A stretch of DNA of 64,000 nt, from NCBI RefSeq assembly GCF_030143245.1, contig NZ_JARJNS010000005.1, positions 1 through 64,000 on the forward strand. The letters run 5' to 3'. Positions 1 through 9,159 of this stretch are shown in pieces (positions within the stretch are counted from its first letter, which is position 1; each line of letters begins with the position of its first letter). Origin of the DNA: Rhabdaerophilum sp. SD176. GTDB lineage: Bacteria > Pseudomonadota > Alphaproteobacteria > Rhizobiales > Beijerinckiaceae. The translations under genes and the position numbers were made by a program. The notes below the pieces were generated by a model. That model ran no database searches. It was not told where the DNA came from and worked only from the letters and a program-made list of their open reading frames with translations.

Positions 1-1
1 T

Positions 2-1048
2 GAAGGCGATGCTGGATCGGGGCCACTCGGCGTTAAGAAAATCGCCGAAGAACTCAATCGTCGCGGCTTTAGATCCCGATCAGGCAATGTTTTTGGAACC
101 GGCACCATCCATGAAATCCTGATCCGTGAAGCCTATACGGGCTCTCGGCCCTGGAATGTCCGGCGCAAGGATGGGTCATTCAACCCGGATGACCAGCTGA
201 TCCATGTTGCAATCCCGGCCATCATTGATCGGGAGACGTACGATCGTGTGCAGGAACTCCTGCAATGCCGCGAACCCACCCGGCGCGGGCCGCGCCTTGA
301 CAGCGCGCCGAGCCTGTTCGGTGGCATCATCCGGTGTGGTTTGTGCGACGGGGCCATGTCGCCCACGACCGGCACATCGCGGCGGGGGACGCTCTATACC
401 TATTACAAATGCTCTGCTTCGACGAAAAAGGGAAAGTTTGTCTGCGAGGGCATCACCATTTCCCGCCCCAAGGCAGAAGCGCTTGTGACCGAAGCTCTTG
501 CCGAAAGGCTGCTTAAGCCAGACCGGGTGCTTTCCATCCTCGAAGCCATCGCGGCCAAGCGTCAATCCCGGCAGGCCTCGGTCAATCAGCGCATTGCCGA
601 CCTTCAGATCGAGGCTGCTACTGCGGAGAAGGCCTTGCAGAACTTCTACAAGGGGATCGCCGCAGGCGCCATTGACCCCACTGAACCAACCTTGGCCGCA
701 ATGCTAAACAACCTGAAGCAGAAGCGCGATTCGGCCAATGCCGCGCGAGACAGGGCGCTTGCGACCTCTTCAACGCCGGTCACCTTCGATGCAGCTGTCG
801 TGGCCGAATTCACCACCGAATTGCGAAAAAGGGTTTCGGAAGGCGACACCGCCGCCCGCAAGCTCTGGATCACCTCGATCGTCGACAAAATCGAGGTTTC
901 AGTCGATAAAATCCGGGTAATCGGCCGAAACGACAACTTCGAAAGGGGCCTGAAAAACAAAACCTCAAACCATGCCCCGGTTCGCAGTTCTGTTCAGGAA
1001 TGGTGCCGCAAGAGGGAATCGAACCCCCGACCCCATCATTACGAATGA
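2..1048 (+). CDS. Site-specific serine recombinase, C-terminal part (5' end outside window)
   Basis: The frame is open from the first bases, so the N-terminal catalytic resolvase domain lies outside the window. Visible are a recombinase domain (about residues 1-80), a zinc beta-ribbon with a CGLC pair and two later cysteines (C of YYKC and FVCEG, coded about 340-450), then a Glu/Lys/Ala-rich probable coiled coil (coded about 540-760). This order matches large serine recombinases that integrate or excise mobile elements. The last residues, ending RESNPRPHHYE, are read from the antisense of the tRNA-Thr gene, and the stop codon 1046-1048 lies inside the tRNA. The element therefore appears to have used the tRNA 3' end as its attachment site. 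Family assignment is firm; target specificity is inferred. Confidence 0.88.
   Translation, partial: EGDAGSGPLGVKKIAEELNRRGFRSRSGNVFGTGTIHEILIREAYTGSRPWNVRRKDGSFNPDDQLIHVAIPAIIDRETYDRVQELLQCREPTRRGPRLDSAPSLFGGIIRCGLCDGAMSPTTGTSRRGTLYTYYKCSASTKKGKFVCEGITISRPKAEALVTEALAERLLKPDRVLSILEAIAAKRQSRQASVNQRIADLQIEAATAEKALQNFYKGIAAGAIDPTEPTLAAMLNNLKQKRDSANAARDRALATSSTPVTFDAAVVAEFTTELRKRVSEGDTAARKLWITSIVDKIEVSVDKIRVIGRNDNFERGLKNKTSNHAPVRSSVQEWCRKRESNPRPHHYE
1001..1048. other. Probable attachment site (attR-type) of the integrated element
   Basis: The recombinase gene ends inside the 3' half of the tRNA-Thr gene, and the tRNA remains intact. The element lies on the 3' side of the tRNA, the usual geometry for integration into tRNA genes. 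The exact core is not visible because the other copy of the direct repeat would lie to the left of the window. The boundaries given are those of the overlap between recombinase and tRNA. Confidence 0.5.
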
Positions 1049-1076
1049 CGTGCTCTACCAACTGAGCTATTGCGGC
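1001..1076 (-). tRNA. tRNA-Thr (anticodon CGT), CCA encoded
   Basis: The reverse complement folds as a complete cloverleaf. The acceptor arms GCCGCAA/TTGCGGC pair perfectly. The D arm is GCTC/GAGC, the anticodon stem CGTCA/TGATG carries the loop TTCGTAA, and the T arm is GGGGG/CCCTC. The discriminator is A, followed by an encoded CCA at 1001-1003. Anticodon CGT reads the threonine codon ACG. The gene lies just downstream of hemY on the same strand. Its 3' half overlaps the end of the recombinase gene on the opposite strand, as expected of an integration target. Confidence 0.95.
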
Positions 1077-1144
1077 AACGTGGCTGCACATAGCCCTAGT
1101 CGGGCACCCTTGCAACCCCGCAGATGCAGGCGGGTTGAAAACCC

Positions 1145-2719
1145 TCAGTTTCCGAACAGCCGGAAACCCTGCCGCCGGGGCGGTTCACCAGGCTCGGGGC
1201 CCGGATCGTCGGGGACAATGGGACGGAAAGGTTGCGGTTCGGCCTCGGCGGGCGCGGTGGCACTTTCCTCCGGGGCCGGCCCTGGCTTGTCCTGCCCGGC
1301 GACAACCGGCTCGGCCACGGTCGATGATGGAGGCTCCGGCGCCACAGCCGGCAGGATCTCGACCGGAACGATGGCGGGGGCATCCGCCTGCTGCTCGAAG
1401 CGGTCCGCATCGATGCGCGCGCGGACATGCGTCTCGAGCGCCTGAGGTGGCTCGCGCCATTCCCAGCCGCCAATGCGCCCGGAAAGCGGTGCCACGGGTG
1501 CCCAATCATCGGAAACAACGCCATCCGCCACCCAGGCAGGATCGCGGGGTGCCCGGGAAGCCCGGGCCAGCCAGGAGCGCACGAGCCCCTGATTGCCGGA
1601 TTCGACCTCTTCAAGTTCGGCCATGAGCAGGCAGGCCCGGACCGAGGGCTTTTCCAGCACCAGCCGGTCAAGAGCCTCGCGGGCCGCTGCATATTCCCGC
1701 GCATCGAGCGCCGCCCGTGCGACGGCGAAACGCGACTCGCGGGCATGCGGCATGAGTTTGGCCAGGGTACGGGCGCGCTTGAGGCGGTCCAGGGCCGAAT
1801 CGCCCTGCCGCACGCCGAGATAGGCTTCGGCGAGGTCGGGATGCGGTGCTTCTTTCCAGGCCGCCTCGAGGATGCGCGTCGCCTTGGCATAATCGCCCCG
1901 GGCGGCGAGCCGTCGTGCGGCAACCGTAGCCGAAGGGACGAGGCCAGGCGTCATGCGGAGGGATTCCAGCGCCAGCGACAGGGCATCGTCCGGGTTGCTC
2001 TCCTGCGCCTGCAGGGCCGCGGCCGCCAGCAGGACGGCGCGCCGGCGACGGCCCTCCTCACGATCGACAAGCCGACGGGAAATCGCCTGGTCGACAAGCG
2101 CGATCGCGCCCCGCCAGTCTCCGGCAGCAGCCCGGAATCCGAGCATCGCGTCATTGGCCCAGGGCGAATCCGGCGCACGCCGCAGGGCCTCGTCTGCATA
2201 GCCAAGGGCAGCAGCGCTGTCGTTGCGGCGCTCGGCTTCGATGAACAGGCCGCGCAACCCGAGGGATTGCGTATCGGCACGCTCCGCCATGGCGCGGAAT
2301 GCATCTTCGGCGCTCTTGCGGTCTCCGGAAAGCTGCGCCGCCTGGGCCGAGAGCAGCAGAGCGAGGGGCTCCTGGCCAAGCAGCCGGCGCGATTCCTGCG
2401 CATGGCGCAAAGCCAGCCGGGAATCACCGGATCCGACGGCAATCAGGCCCCGTGCAATGGCCTGCTGGCCCTTGGCCTGCCGCCGCACGCGATTGGCCAG
2501 GCCGATCAGGCTCGGCAGCCGGAAGATGAGCCGCAGAACAGTCCAAAGAACCATCAGCAGGGCGGTCAGGGCCAGGAGGGCGACAAGCCCCGTGACGAGG
2601 GTAACCCGGTATTCGGTATCGCCGAACTGCAGCAGGACATGGCCTTCCGTATCGGCCAGCGTGCTGAACCCGAAGGCCAGACCGGCAAGGAGGACCAGGA
2701 AAACAAGGAACTTGATCAT
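1145..2719 (-). CDS. hemY: HemY-domain membrane protein with TPR-like C-terminus
   Basis: A 524-residue inner-membrane protein. It has two hydrophobic segments (about residues 1-20 and 40-65), the HemY N-terminal arrangement, followed by Ala/Arg-rich helical repeats resembling TPRs (about 90-400) and a Pro/Glu-rich tail. It is the last gene of hemC-hemD-mitofilin-like-hemY, starting 9 bases after the preceding stop. HemY proteins of this type lie in heme operons; they are distinct from protoporphyrinogen oxidase HemY of Gram-positive bacteria, and no enzymatic activity is implied here. The role in late tetrapyrrole metabolism is inferred from context. Confidence 0.85.
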   Translation of the reverse strand: MIKFLVFLVLLAGLAFGFSTLADTEGHVLLQFGDTEYRVTLVTGLVALLALTALLMVLWTVLRLIFRLPSLIGLANRVRRQAKGQQAIARGLIAVGSGDSRLALRHAQESRRLLGQEPLALLLSAQAAQLSGDRKSAEDAFRAMAERADTQSLGLRGLFIEAERRNDSAAALGYADEALRRAPDSPWANDAMLGFRAAAGDWRGAIALVDQAISRRLVDREEGRRRRAVLLAAAALQAQESNPDDALSLALESLRMTPGLVPSATVAARRLAARGDYAKATRILEAAWKEAPHPDLAEAYLGVRQGDSALDRLKRARTLAKLMPHARESRFAVARAALDAREYAAAREALDRLVLEKPSVRACLLMAELEEVESGNQGLVRSWLARASRAPRDPAWVADGVVSDDWAPVAPLSGRIGGWEWREPPQALETHVRARIDADRFEQQADAPAIVPVEILPAVAPEPPSSTVAEPVVAGQDKPGPAPEESATAPAEAEPQPFRPIVPDDPGPEPGEPPRRQGFRLFGN

Positions 2720-2728
2720 GGCCAGCCC

Positions 2729-4021
2729 CTACTTCGCTGCCTGCACGGTCTGCGCGAGGAAGGTCAGCGCCTCCCGGCGGAGCTGGGCGAGGGCTTCCCG
2801 CCCCTTGACCTGCCGTTCGAGTGAGGCCCGCCATTCGGCGAGAGCAGGCGCCATGGCTGGAGAAAGCCGGCTCGTCGCTGCAAGGGCGCCGGCAAGGTCA
2901 CCGCGCAGGACCGCCTGTTCGGCCCGGCGGATGGCGGACTGGTCATCGACGCCGGTGACATTGCCGGTCTTTCGGATATCGACGAAGGACATGGCGGATT
3001 GCCGCATGCGCTCCGTCCAGGAAACCGGCTTGCCCTCCTCCGGCGATGGCGGTTTCGGCAAGGCCGCCTTCAGGGCGGCTACCAGCGCCGCCGGTGCGTC
3101 CGGCCCGCGCTCGGCGAAAGGCTGGAGCGACGCGAGCGGCGCCGTATCGGGCAGCAATCCCTTGAGAAGGTCCAGCGCCGGGGCGAGTGGCTGCGCCCCC
3201 GCAAAAGCCTCTTCGGCGAGCGTCACCGCCGCCAGCCGCGCATTGGCACCGGAAAGGGCATCCCGGGCGCCGAGACCGCCGATCCGGCCGGAAAGGTTCT
3301 GGAGATCCCGCGTGACGGTTTCGAGCCTCGGCTGCAGCGCATCAACTCGGGCCGAGAGCTGGCTCACGCCCTGCGGAAGGGTCCGGACACCCTGCTCGAG
3401 GTTCCCGAGACGATCCGTCAGCGCTTCGATCGCGGGGGAGGGCCCTGCCGGCTGGGACGCGATCGCTGCCGGCCGGCTTTCCAGCGCCTGCCGAAGCGAC
3501 GCGATCTCGGCTTTCAGCGCCGCTTCCCGTTTCGGAAGCTCGGCAAGGAGCGAATCGAGTTGCTGGATTTTCTGGGCAACGGCCGGCGGCACGGCCTCGG
3601 CAGGCCGGATCGCACGAGCCTGTTGCTCCAGTTGGGCCACCCGACCGACCAGCGCGGCATCGGTGGCGGGCTGCGCACCGGACAGGTGCGGAAGGAACTG
3701 CGATGCCGCGGCACCACCAACCAGTCCGGCGACGAGACCTGCAAGGACAGGCATGAGCCGCGAAGGCTGGGTTGCCGGCTGCGGCCCCGGTTCGGGCGAT
3801 GCCGTGGCCGGCGCCTCGACGCCGGATGGTGCTTCCATCAGCGGCAGATCAACGGCGGGATTCGGGCCAGAGGAGGCAGCAGTTTCGGCTGCTGGCTCGT
3901 CCGGCTTGACCTCGTTCACGGCCTCGGCGGGAAGATCCAGCACCGGCGGGGCTTTCTGGCGGCCCTTTCCGGCTTTCGCTGTCGTGCCGCTGGTGGTTTC
4001 CCCGTCCGGTCTGTCGGTCAT
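2729..4021 (-). CDS. Mitofilin-like (COG4223-type) membrane protein
   Basis: A 430-residue protein with an acidic, Pro/Ala-rich cytoplasmic N-terminus (1-85), one transmembrane helix (about 89-109), and a long predicted coiled coil (about 122-230) followed by a helical C-terminal region. This architecture and its place between hemD and hemY match the alphaproteobacterial proteins related to mitochondrial mitofilin/Mic60, which shape inner membranes. An in-frame ATG 39 bases upstream (4060) is possible, but the start at 4021 gives the MTDR... N-terminus I consider likelier. Function in heme synthesis itself is not shown by the sequence; membrane organisation is the family expectation. Confidence 0.8.
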   Translation of the reverse strand: MTDRPDGETTSGTTAKAGKGRQKAPPVLDLPAEAVNEVKPDEPAAETAASSGPNPAVDLPLMEAPSGVEAPATASPEPGPQPATQPSRLMPVLAGLVAGLVGGAAASQFLPHLSGAQPATDAALVGRVAQLEQQARAIRPAEAVPPAVAQKIQQLDSLLAELPKREAALKAEIASLRQALESRPAAIASQPAGPSPAIEALTDRLGNLEQGVRTLPQGVSQLSARVDALQPRLETVTRDLQNLSGRIGGLGARDALSGANARLAAVTLAEEAFAGAQPLAPALDLLKGLLPDTAPLASLQPFAERGPDAPAALVAALKAALPKPPSPEEGKPVSWTERMRQSAMSFVDIRKTGNVTGVDDQSAIRRAEQAVLRGDLAGALAATSRLSPAMAPALAEWRASLERQVKGREALAQLRREALTFLAQTVQAAK

Positions 4022-4155
4022 TGCAAGGCTTCCCGATCCTGTTTCCGCCCACCCGTGCATCCTTCACACCGGGGATGGACGGAACGATGACGAACCTTGT
4101 TCCATGAACCGAAAAGTGCCGGCAAGGTCAATTGTAAAGACGGATAGACGCATGG

Positions 4156-4872
4156 TCAGCCCAGCGGCGGGCCGAGCAGATCCAGCAGGGCGTCCTGCGT
4201 GGGGCAGCGCGCGACGAGAAGGGCCGAACGGGAAAGCCCGGCCTCGACCAGCGGGCGGGCCGCATCGGCGGACAGCGCGAGATGCCGGGGGGAAAGGGCC
4301 GGGAGTGGCAGCCCTGCAACAGCGAGCGCCTTGATGAAGGTCGTGGCGCTTTCGGCCGAAAAATGGAGGACCGCGTCAAGGCTGCCCGCCGTGAATTCCT
4401 CGAGAATTCCCGCCGGCAGGCTGGCATCCTCGATCATGCGATAGATTTCGACCACGCGGACAGCCTGGCCTGCCGCCTCAAGCATCGCCTCGAAATCCGG
4501 CTTTCGGGGTGAACCGGCTAGGAACACCACGGGCTCGGCGCTCACACCGCCAGCCAGCAGCAGGGACGCCGCAGAGCGGGCATCGCCACCGGCTGCCGAG
4601 ACCTTCGGGAACCCCGCATTCCGCGCGGCCTGGGCGGTGGCCTCGCCGACAGCAATGACCGGGACCGCCAGCCAGCCCGGCGGAACGGCAATGTCCCGGA
4701 GCGCGTTGGCGCTCGTCACGACAATCCTGGCGGGCGCGTCGCCATCCAGCCGCTCGACAAGCCGCTCGACCCGCCGCAACGGCGCGATCACCGGCACATG
4801 GCCCTGTTCACGCAAGCGGCGTGCCGTGTCCTCGGCCTGGTCTGCCGCGCGGGTGACCAGCACGCGCGCCAT
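4156..4872 (-). CDS. hemD: Uroporphyrinogen-III synthase
   Basis: A 238-residue cytoplasmic enzyme that cyclises hydroxymethylbilane with inversion of ring D to give uroporphyrinogen III. The N-terminus MARVLVTRAADQA and the later NALRDIAV region fit the family, which is poorly conserved but of this length. The start codon lies 2 bases after the hemC stop, so it is translated with hemC. The product of HemC is its unstable substrate, which explains the tight coupling. Confidence 0.9.
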   Translation of the reverse strand: MARVLVTRAADQAEDTARRLREQGHVPVIAPLRRVERLVERLDGDAPARIVVTSANALRDIAVPPGWLAVPVIAVGEATAQAARNAGFPKVSAAGGDARSAASLLLAGGVSAEPVVFLAGSPRKPDFEAMLEAAGQAVRVVEIYRMIEDASLPAGILEEFTAGSLDAVLHFSAESATTFIKALAVAGLPLPALSPRHLALSADAARPLVEAGLSRSALLVARCPTQDALLDLLGPPLG

Positions 4873-4874
4873 GA

Positions 4875-5804
4875 TCAGGCCAGAGCCAGACCCTGGGGCT
4901 GGCGACCTTTCAGGATATGGCCGAGGCGCTCGCCGAGTTGGGCAGCCTCGGCCAGAGGCGCCTCTTCCATCACGGATTGCGCGGAAATCCCGTCCGGAGA
5001 AAGCACGATGCCCCGGAAGATCACCCGCCCGCCATCCACCGTGGCATTGCCGCCGATCGGCGTCCGGCAGGAGCCGTCCAGCACCGTCAGGAAAGCCCGT
5101 TCTGCAGCCAGTTCGATGCCCGTCTGGCCATGGATGATCGCATCGACGACGCGGCGCACACGAGCATCGCCAACCCGTGTCACCAACGCCACGGCGCCTT
5201 GTCCCACGGCCGGGATGAATTCCGTCCGCTCGAGCACCTCGGTCACGGCGCCATCGAGGCCGAGACGTTTGAGCCCGGCCATGGCGAGGATCACCGCATC
5301 GAACTCTCCCGTCCTCGCCTTTTCCAACCGCGTGCCCACATTGCCGCGCAGGGCCTCGACGCGCAGGTCGGGGCGCATCCGCCGGATCAGGGCCTGCCGG
5401 CGCAGCGAGACGGTGCCGACACGCGCCCCGTGCGGCAGCTTCGCCAGGGTGCCGTGGCGCGGCGCGATCACGGCATCACGGCAATCCTCGCGCGGCAGAC
5501 AACCGGCAATCTCGAGGCCATCCGGCAGCAGCGTCGGCAGGTCCTTGGCCGAATGGACGGCGATATCGACCCGCCCCTCGAGCTGGGCCATGTCGATTTC
5601 CTTCGTGAACAGGCCCTTCCCGCCGATCTCCGACAGCGGGCGGTCCTGGGTCTGGTCCCCCGTGGTCGAGATGATCTCGGTGAGGATCGCGTCCCCGGCG
5701 AGACCGGCCACCTCCATCAGGGCCTCCCGCGTCATGCGCGCCTGCGCAAGCGCCAGCGGCGAGCCGCGCGTGCCGATGATGAAGGGGCGGTCGAGATCAC
5801 TCAT
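4875..5804 (-). CDS. hemC: Hydroxymethylbilane synthase (porphobilinogen deaminase)
   Basis: A 309-residue enzyme that polymerises four porphobilinogens into hydroxymethylbilane. Family marks include IGTRGSPLALAQ at the N-terminus, HSAKDLPT with the catalytic Asp (88) and the dipyrromethane-cofactor cysteine C246 in LDGSCRTPIGG. It is the first gene of the leftward tetrapyrrole operon and is divergent from tsaD, with about 205 bases between the two starts that should hold both promoters. Length and motifs are those of a functional enzyme. Confidence 0.96.
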   Translation of the reverse strand: MSDLDRPFIIGTRGSPLALAQARMTREALMEVAGLAGDAILTEIISTTGDQTQDRPLSEIGGKGLFTKEIDMAQLEGRVDIAVHSAKDLPTLLPDGLEIAGCLPREDCRDAVIAPRHGTLAKLPHGARVGTVSLRRQALIRRMRPDLRVEALRGNVGTRLEKARTGEFDAVILAMAGLKRLGLDGAVTEVLERTEFIPAVGQGAVALVTRVGDARVRRVVDAIIHGQTGIELAAERAFLTVLDGSCRTPIGGNATVDGGRVIFRGIVLSPDGISAQSVMEEAPLAEAAQLGERLGHILKGRQPQGLALA

Positions 5805-6009
5805 GAGACAGGGTCCACGCGGTCAAAGGATGGCCAGCAAAGGCCAGCGGCGCGCCGGTGTCAATTGAATGGAACACCTGAATGCCGGAAGGGCGTCCGA
5901 ATCCGTCGCCCAATCCTTTTGCAATCCCTCGCCGGCCATCGTAGAGACGAAATCCCGTGATCTCTGTCCGGATCCGGCATCGGACCCGCAACAGGACCTG
6001 CATCTGCGC

Positions 6010-7068
6010 ATGATTCGCGTTCTCGGCATCGAAACCACCTGCGACGAGACCTCTGCTGCCGTGGTCGAGTGCGCGCGCGATGGCACGCGGAAGATCCTGT
6101 CGAACCGGATCCGCTCGCAGATCGTCGAACACCGGCCCTATGGCGGCGTCGTGCCCGAAATCGCGGCCAGGGCACATGTGGAAATTCTCGATCGCCTGAT
6201 CCGCGAGGCCATGGAGGAAGCGGGCATCGGCTTTTCCGCCCTGGATGGCATCGCCGCTGCGGCCGGACCCGGGCTGATCGGCGGCGTGCTGGTCGGGCTG
6301 ACGACCGGCAAGGCCATCGCCCTTGGCCTCGGCAAGCCGCTGCTGGCGATCAACCATCTCGAGGCCCATGCGCTGACGCCCCGCCTGACCGATGATCTCA
6401 ACTTTCCCTACCTGCTGCTCCTTGCATCCGGCGGGCATACCCAGCTCGTGGCCGTGCGCGAGGTGGGGGACTATGTCCGTATCGGCACCACGATCGACGA
6501 TGCGATCGGCGAGGCCTTCGACAAGGTCGCGAAGATGCTCAGCCTCGGCTTTCCCGGTGGCCCCGCCGTCGAGCAGGCCGCGCGGGAGGGCGATCCCGAG
6601 CGTTTCCAGCTGCCGCGGCCGCTTTTCGGCAAGCCCGAGCCCGATTTCTCGCTTTCCGGGCTGAAGACTGCCGTCCGCCTCGCCGCGGAAGCCATCCAGC
6701 CTTTGCGCGACCGGGACGTGGCTGATCTCTGCGCTTCCTTCCAGGCAGCTGTGGTCGATTGCGTGATCGACCGCACGCGGATCGGGATCCGGCATTTCCG
6801 CAAGGAAATCGGCCAGCCCTCGGCCCTTGTCATCGCCGGCGGCGTCGGAGCCAACCGCGCCATCCGCCACGCCCTGCAGCGCTCGGCCACCGAGGCCGGG
6901 CTGCGGCTCGTCATCCCACCGCCCGCGCTCTGCACGGATAACGGCGCGATGATCGCCTGGGCCGGGATCGAACGGCTGCAGCGCGGCCTGATTGACGATC
7001 TGGACGCCGCCGCCCGCCCCCGCTGGCCGCTGGACGAGAGCCGCGCGAAGCCGGGAGCCCGCGCGTGA
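6010..7068 (+). CDS. tsaD: tRNA N6-threonylcarbamoyladenosine transferase TsaD
   Basis: A 352-residue member of the Kae1/TsaD family that transfers the threonylcarbamoyl group to A37 of ANN-decoding tRNAs, with TsaB and TsaE. The start at 6010 gives [15 protein letters not shown], the canonical N-terminus. An upstream in-frame extension to 5869 is not family-like. Metal-binding histidines are seen in NHLEAH (116 and 120), and the phosphate-binding SGGHTQ follows. It is divergent from hemC and overlaps gpsA by 4 bases (GTGA), so the two are co-translated. Confidence 0.96.
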   Translation: MIRVLGIETTCDETSAAVVECARDGTRKILSNRIRSQIVEHRPYGGVVPEIAARAHVEILDRLIREAMEEAGIGFSALDGIAAAAGPGLIGGVLVGLTTGKAIALGLGKPLLAINHLEAHALTPRLTDDLNFPYLLLLASGGHTQLVAVREVGDYVRIGTTIDDAIGEAFDKVAKMLSLGFPGGPAVEQAAREGDPERFQLPRPLFGKPEPDFSLSGLKTAVRLAAEAIQPLRDRDVADLCASFQAAVVDCVIDRTRIGIRHFRKEIGQPSALVIAGGVGANRAIRHALQRSATEAGLRLVIPPPALCTDNGAMIAWAGIERLQRGLIDDLDAAARPRWPLDESRAKPGARA

Positions 7069-8054
7069 AGGGCAACAGGGTTTCGGTTATCGGCGCCGGT
7101 GCCTTCGGAACGGCACTCGCCTTGGCCTTCCGGCAAGCCGGCCGCGAGGTTACGCTCTGGGGACGCGACGCCGAAGCGATGGCCGCGCTCGATGCGGGGC
7201 GCGATCTCGGCGCCCTTTTCCCCGGCGCCAGCCTGCCGACAGGGATCCGGGCTACGGCCGACCTTTCCGAGGCTGTTCTTGCAGGCATTCTCGTTATGGC
7301 TGTGCCGACTCAGGCACTCCGGCAGGTCAGCGAGGCCGTGGCACTCGTCCTGCCGCAGGGCCGTGCGGTGATCTCCGCCGCCAAGGGCATGGAACAGCGA
7401 ACCGGCGCCTTTGCGACTGAAATCCTCGCGGAAACGCTCGGTGCACACCGTTTCGGCATCCTCTCCGGCCCGTCTTTCGCCGCCGACATCGCGCGGGGCC
7501 TGCCGACTGCGATCGCGCTGGCCATGGCCGATGCGACCGATGCCGAGGCTCTGGCCCGCTTCCTGTCCTCACCGGGCCTGCGCCTCTATCACACCACGGA
7601 TATCCGGGGCGTAGAGATCGGCGGCGCGGCGAAGAACGTGCTGGCCATCGCTGCCGGGATCGTCGCCGGCCTTGGCCTCGGCGACAGCGCCCGGGCGGCC
7701 ATGATCACCCGCGGCTTTGCCGAATTGCAGCGCTTCGCCCGGGCCTACGGCGCAAGGCCGGAAACGCTGATGGGCCTGTCTGGCCTCGGCGATCTGGTCC
7801 TGACCGCCTCCTCGCCGCAATCGCGGAACTACGCGCTCGGCCTCGCGCTGGGCCAGGGCCGCACCCCGCGCGAGGCGATCGGAAGTGGCAAGCTTGCCGA
7901 GGGTGCCTTCACCGCCGCGATTCTCGCCGAATCCGCAAAGGCGCGCGGGCTCGAGATGCCGATCGTCGACGCCGTCACGGCCATCCTCGAGGAGAGACTT
8001 TCCGTCGGCGATGCCGTGCGCCATCTGATGGCGCGTCCGCTGAGAGGAGAATGA
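7065..8054 (+). CDS. gpsA: Glycerol-3-phosphate dehydrogenase [NAD(P)+]
   Basis: A 329-residue enzyme reducing dihydroxyacetone phosphate to sn-glycerol 3-phosphate for phospholipid synthesis. It shows the Rossmann motif [12 protein letters not shown] (8-19), SGPSFA, and the catalytic-lysine segment [13 protein letters not shown]. The GTG start overlaps the tsaD stop. The tsaD-gpsA pair is a common arrangement in this group. The next gene starts one base after its stop but has a very different base composition. Confidence 0.96.
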   Translation: MKGNRVSVIGAGAFGTALALAFRQAGREVTLWGRDAEAMAALDAGRDLGALFPGASLPTGIRATADLSEAVLAGILVMAVPTQALRQVSEAVALVLPQGRAVISAAKGMEQRTGAFATEILAETLGAHRFGILSGPSFAADIARGLPTAIALAMADATDAEALARFLSSPGLRLYHTTDIRGVEIGGAAKNVLAIAAGIVAGLGLGDSARAAMITRGFAELQRFARAYGARPETLMGLSGLGDLVLTASSPQSRNYALGLALGQGRTPREAIGSGKLAEGAFTAAILAESAKARGLEMPIVDAVTAILEERLSVGDAVRHLMARPLRGE

Positions 8055-8055
8055 C

Positions 8056-8583
8056 GTGCGGCGGTTGGCACTCGTTATCGTTGTACTTTTTTCGAGCTTC
8101 GTCGCATTCGACCTGAGTAAAATTTCACGCAATGCACCTCCTCTTGTTGATAGATCCGAGCGGGCAGATTTGATAATTATCAGAAAATCTGAACGTAGCC
8201 TGAAATTAATCAGAAAAAATACAGAAATACGTAGCTATACTGTATCACTTGGAAGGAATCCCTCGGGTCATAAACAACAAGAGGGCGATAAAAAGACACC
8301 AGAAGGCAGGTACTTCATCGATTTTCGTAACCAACGGAGCGCTTATCATCTAGCGCTAAGGATTTCGTATCCCAATGCTGTCGATTCCGCCGTCGCAGCC
8401 GCCCGCCATGTTCCACCGGGATCGGACATCATGATTCATGGCATTCGGAATGGCCTAGGCTTCCTTGGCGGGCTTCACCGGTTGCTGGATTGGACGAATG
8501 GTTGCGTTGCGGTCACCAATACCGAGATTGAAGATTTATGGAAGTTTGTCGATATCGGTACTCCCGTCGAGATTCGACCCTGA
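8056..8583 (+). CDS. L,D-transpeptidase (YkuD) family protein, AT-rich gene
   Basis: A 175-residue protein with one N-terminal hydrophobic segment (1-20, signal peptide or anchor) and a YkuD domain with H128 in IMIHG and C150 in DWTNGCVAVTN, the His and nucleophilic Cys expected. Such enzymes cross-link or attach proteins to peptidoglycan in the periplasm. By hand count 8101-8340 has 100 G+C in 240 bases (42%), with 8161-8280 at 36%, far below its neighbours, and many AAA, ATT and TTA-type codons. The GTG start is one base after gpsA. The composition suggests recent acquisition. The substrate (cross-linking, lipoprotein attachment or hydrolysis) cannot be told. Confidence 0.85.
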   Translation: MRRLALVIVVLFSSFVAFDLSKISRNAPPLVDRSERADLIIIRKSERSLKLIRKNTEIRSYTVSLGRNPSGHKQQEGDKKTPEGRYFIDFRNQRSAYHLALRISYPNAVDSAVAAARHVPPGSDIMIHGIRNGLGFLGGLHRLLDWTNGCVAVTNTEIEDLWKFVDIGTPVEIRP

Positions 8584-8595
8584 GGAGGAAAGACG

Positions 8596-9012
8596 TTGGC
8601 CCACTGGCTGGTGAAATCCGAACCGTTCAAATGGTCCTGGGACCAGCAGGTGGCTGCCGGGGCCGCGGGCACGCATTGGGACGGGGTGCGCAACCATCTC
8701 GCCAAGCTCAACATGATGAAGATGAAGCTGGGCGAGGAAGTGTTCTTCTACCATTCCAATGAGGGGCTGGAGATCGTCGGCATCGTCAAGGTGATCCGCG
8801 AGGCCTATCCCGATCCCACCGCCGCGCCGGGCGAACCCTGGGTCTGGGTGGATTTCGCTGCCGTGAGGCCCCTGCCCCGCCCGGTCTCGCTGAAAGAGGT
8901 CAAGGCGACCCCCTCGCTGGCAAAGATGAGCCTGATCACCTGCATGCGCCTCTCGGTCCAGCCTGTAACGGACGAGGAATGGCGGATCATCGGCGAGATG
9001 GCGGGTCTCTGA
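8596..9012 (+). CDS. EVE domain-containing protein
   Basis: A 138-residue single-domain protein beginning AHWLVKSEP and continuing KWSWD, WDGVRNH and EEVFFYHSN, all typical of stand-alone EVE proteins related to human THYN1. EVE domains are PUA-like and recognise modified bases in DNA or RNA; the ligand here is unknown. The start is TTG at 8596, supported by a strong AGGAGGAAA ribosome binding site at 8583-8590 that overlaps the stop of the preceding gene. In related genomes an EVE gene lies close to gpsA, so the AT-rich gene upstream looks inserted. Confidence 0.88.
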   Translation: MAHWLVKSEPFKWSWDQQVAAGAAGTHWDGVRNHLAKLNMMKMKLGEEVFFYHSNEGLEIVGIVKVIREAYPDPTAAPGEPWVWVDFAAVRPLPRPVSLKEVKATPSLAKMSLITCMRLSVQPVTDEEWRIIGEMAGL

Positions 9013-9159
9013 GACGGCTCTACAACCTTTCGCTTTGGTCCAATTGCGGAGACGCGGCAATCTTCCGCCTTTCCGCATGATCGGGTAAGAACAGGACCAA
9101 GCAAGAATAACCCCTGCAATTCGGTGTTTGCTGGGCGCCTTTCGGTTTGGGAGAGTCAA

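Noticed and set aside
972-1445. Frame with GNRTPDP-type residues running through the tRNA
   Set aside because: This peptide is a well-known artefact of translating tRNA genes; the DNA is explained by tRNA-Thr and the end of hemY.
1427-4334. Long plus-strand frames opposite hemY and the mitofilin-like gene
   Set aside because: The minus-strand proteins have clear membrane and coiled-coil architecture and operon context; the plus-strand translations are Arg/Ser-rich shadows.
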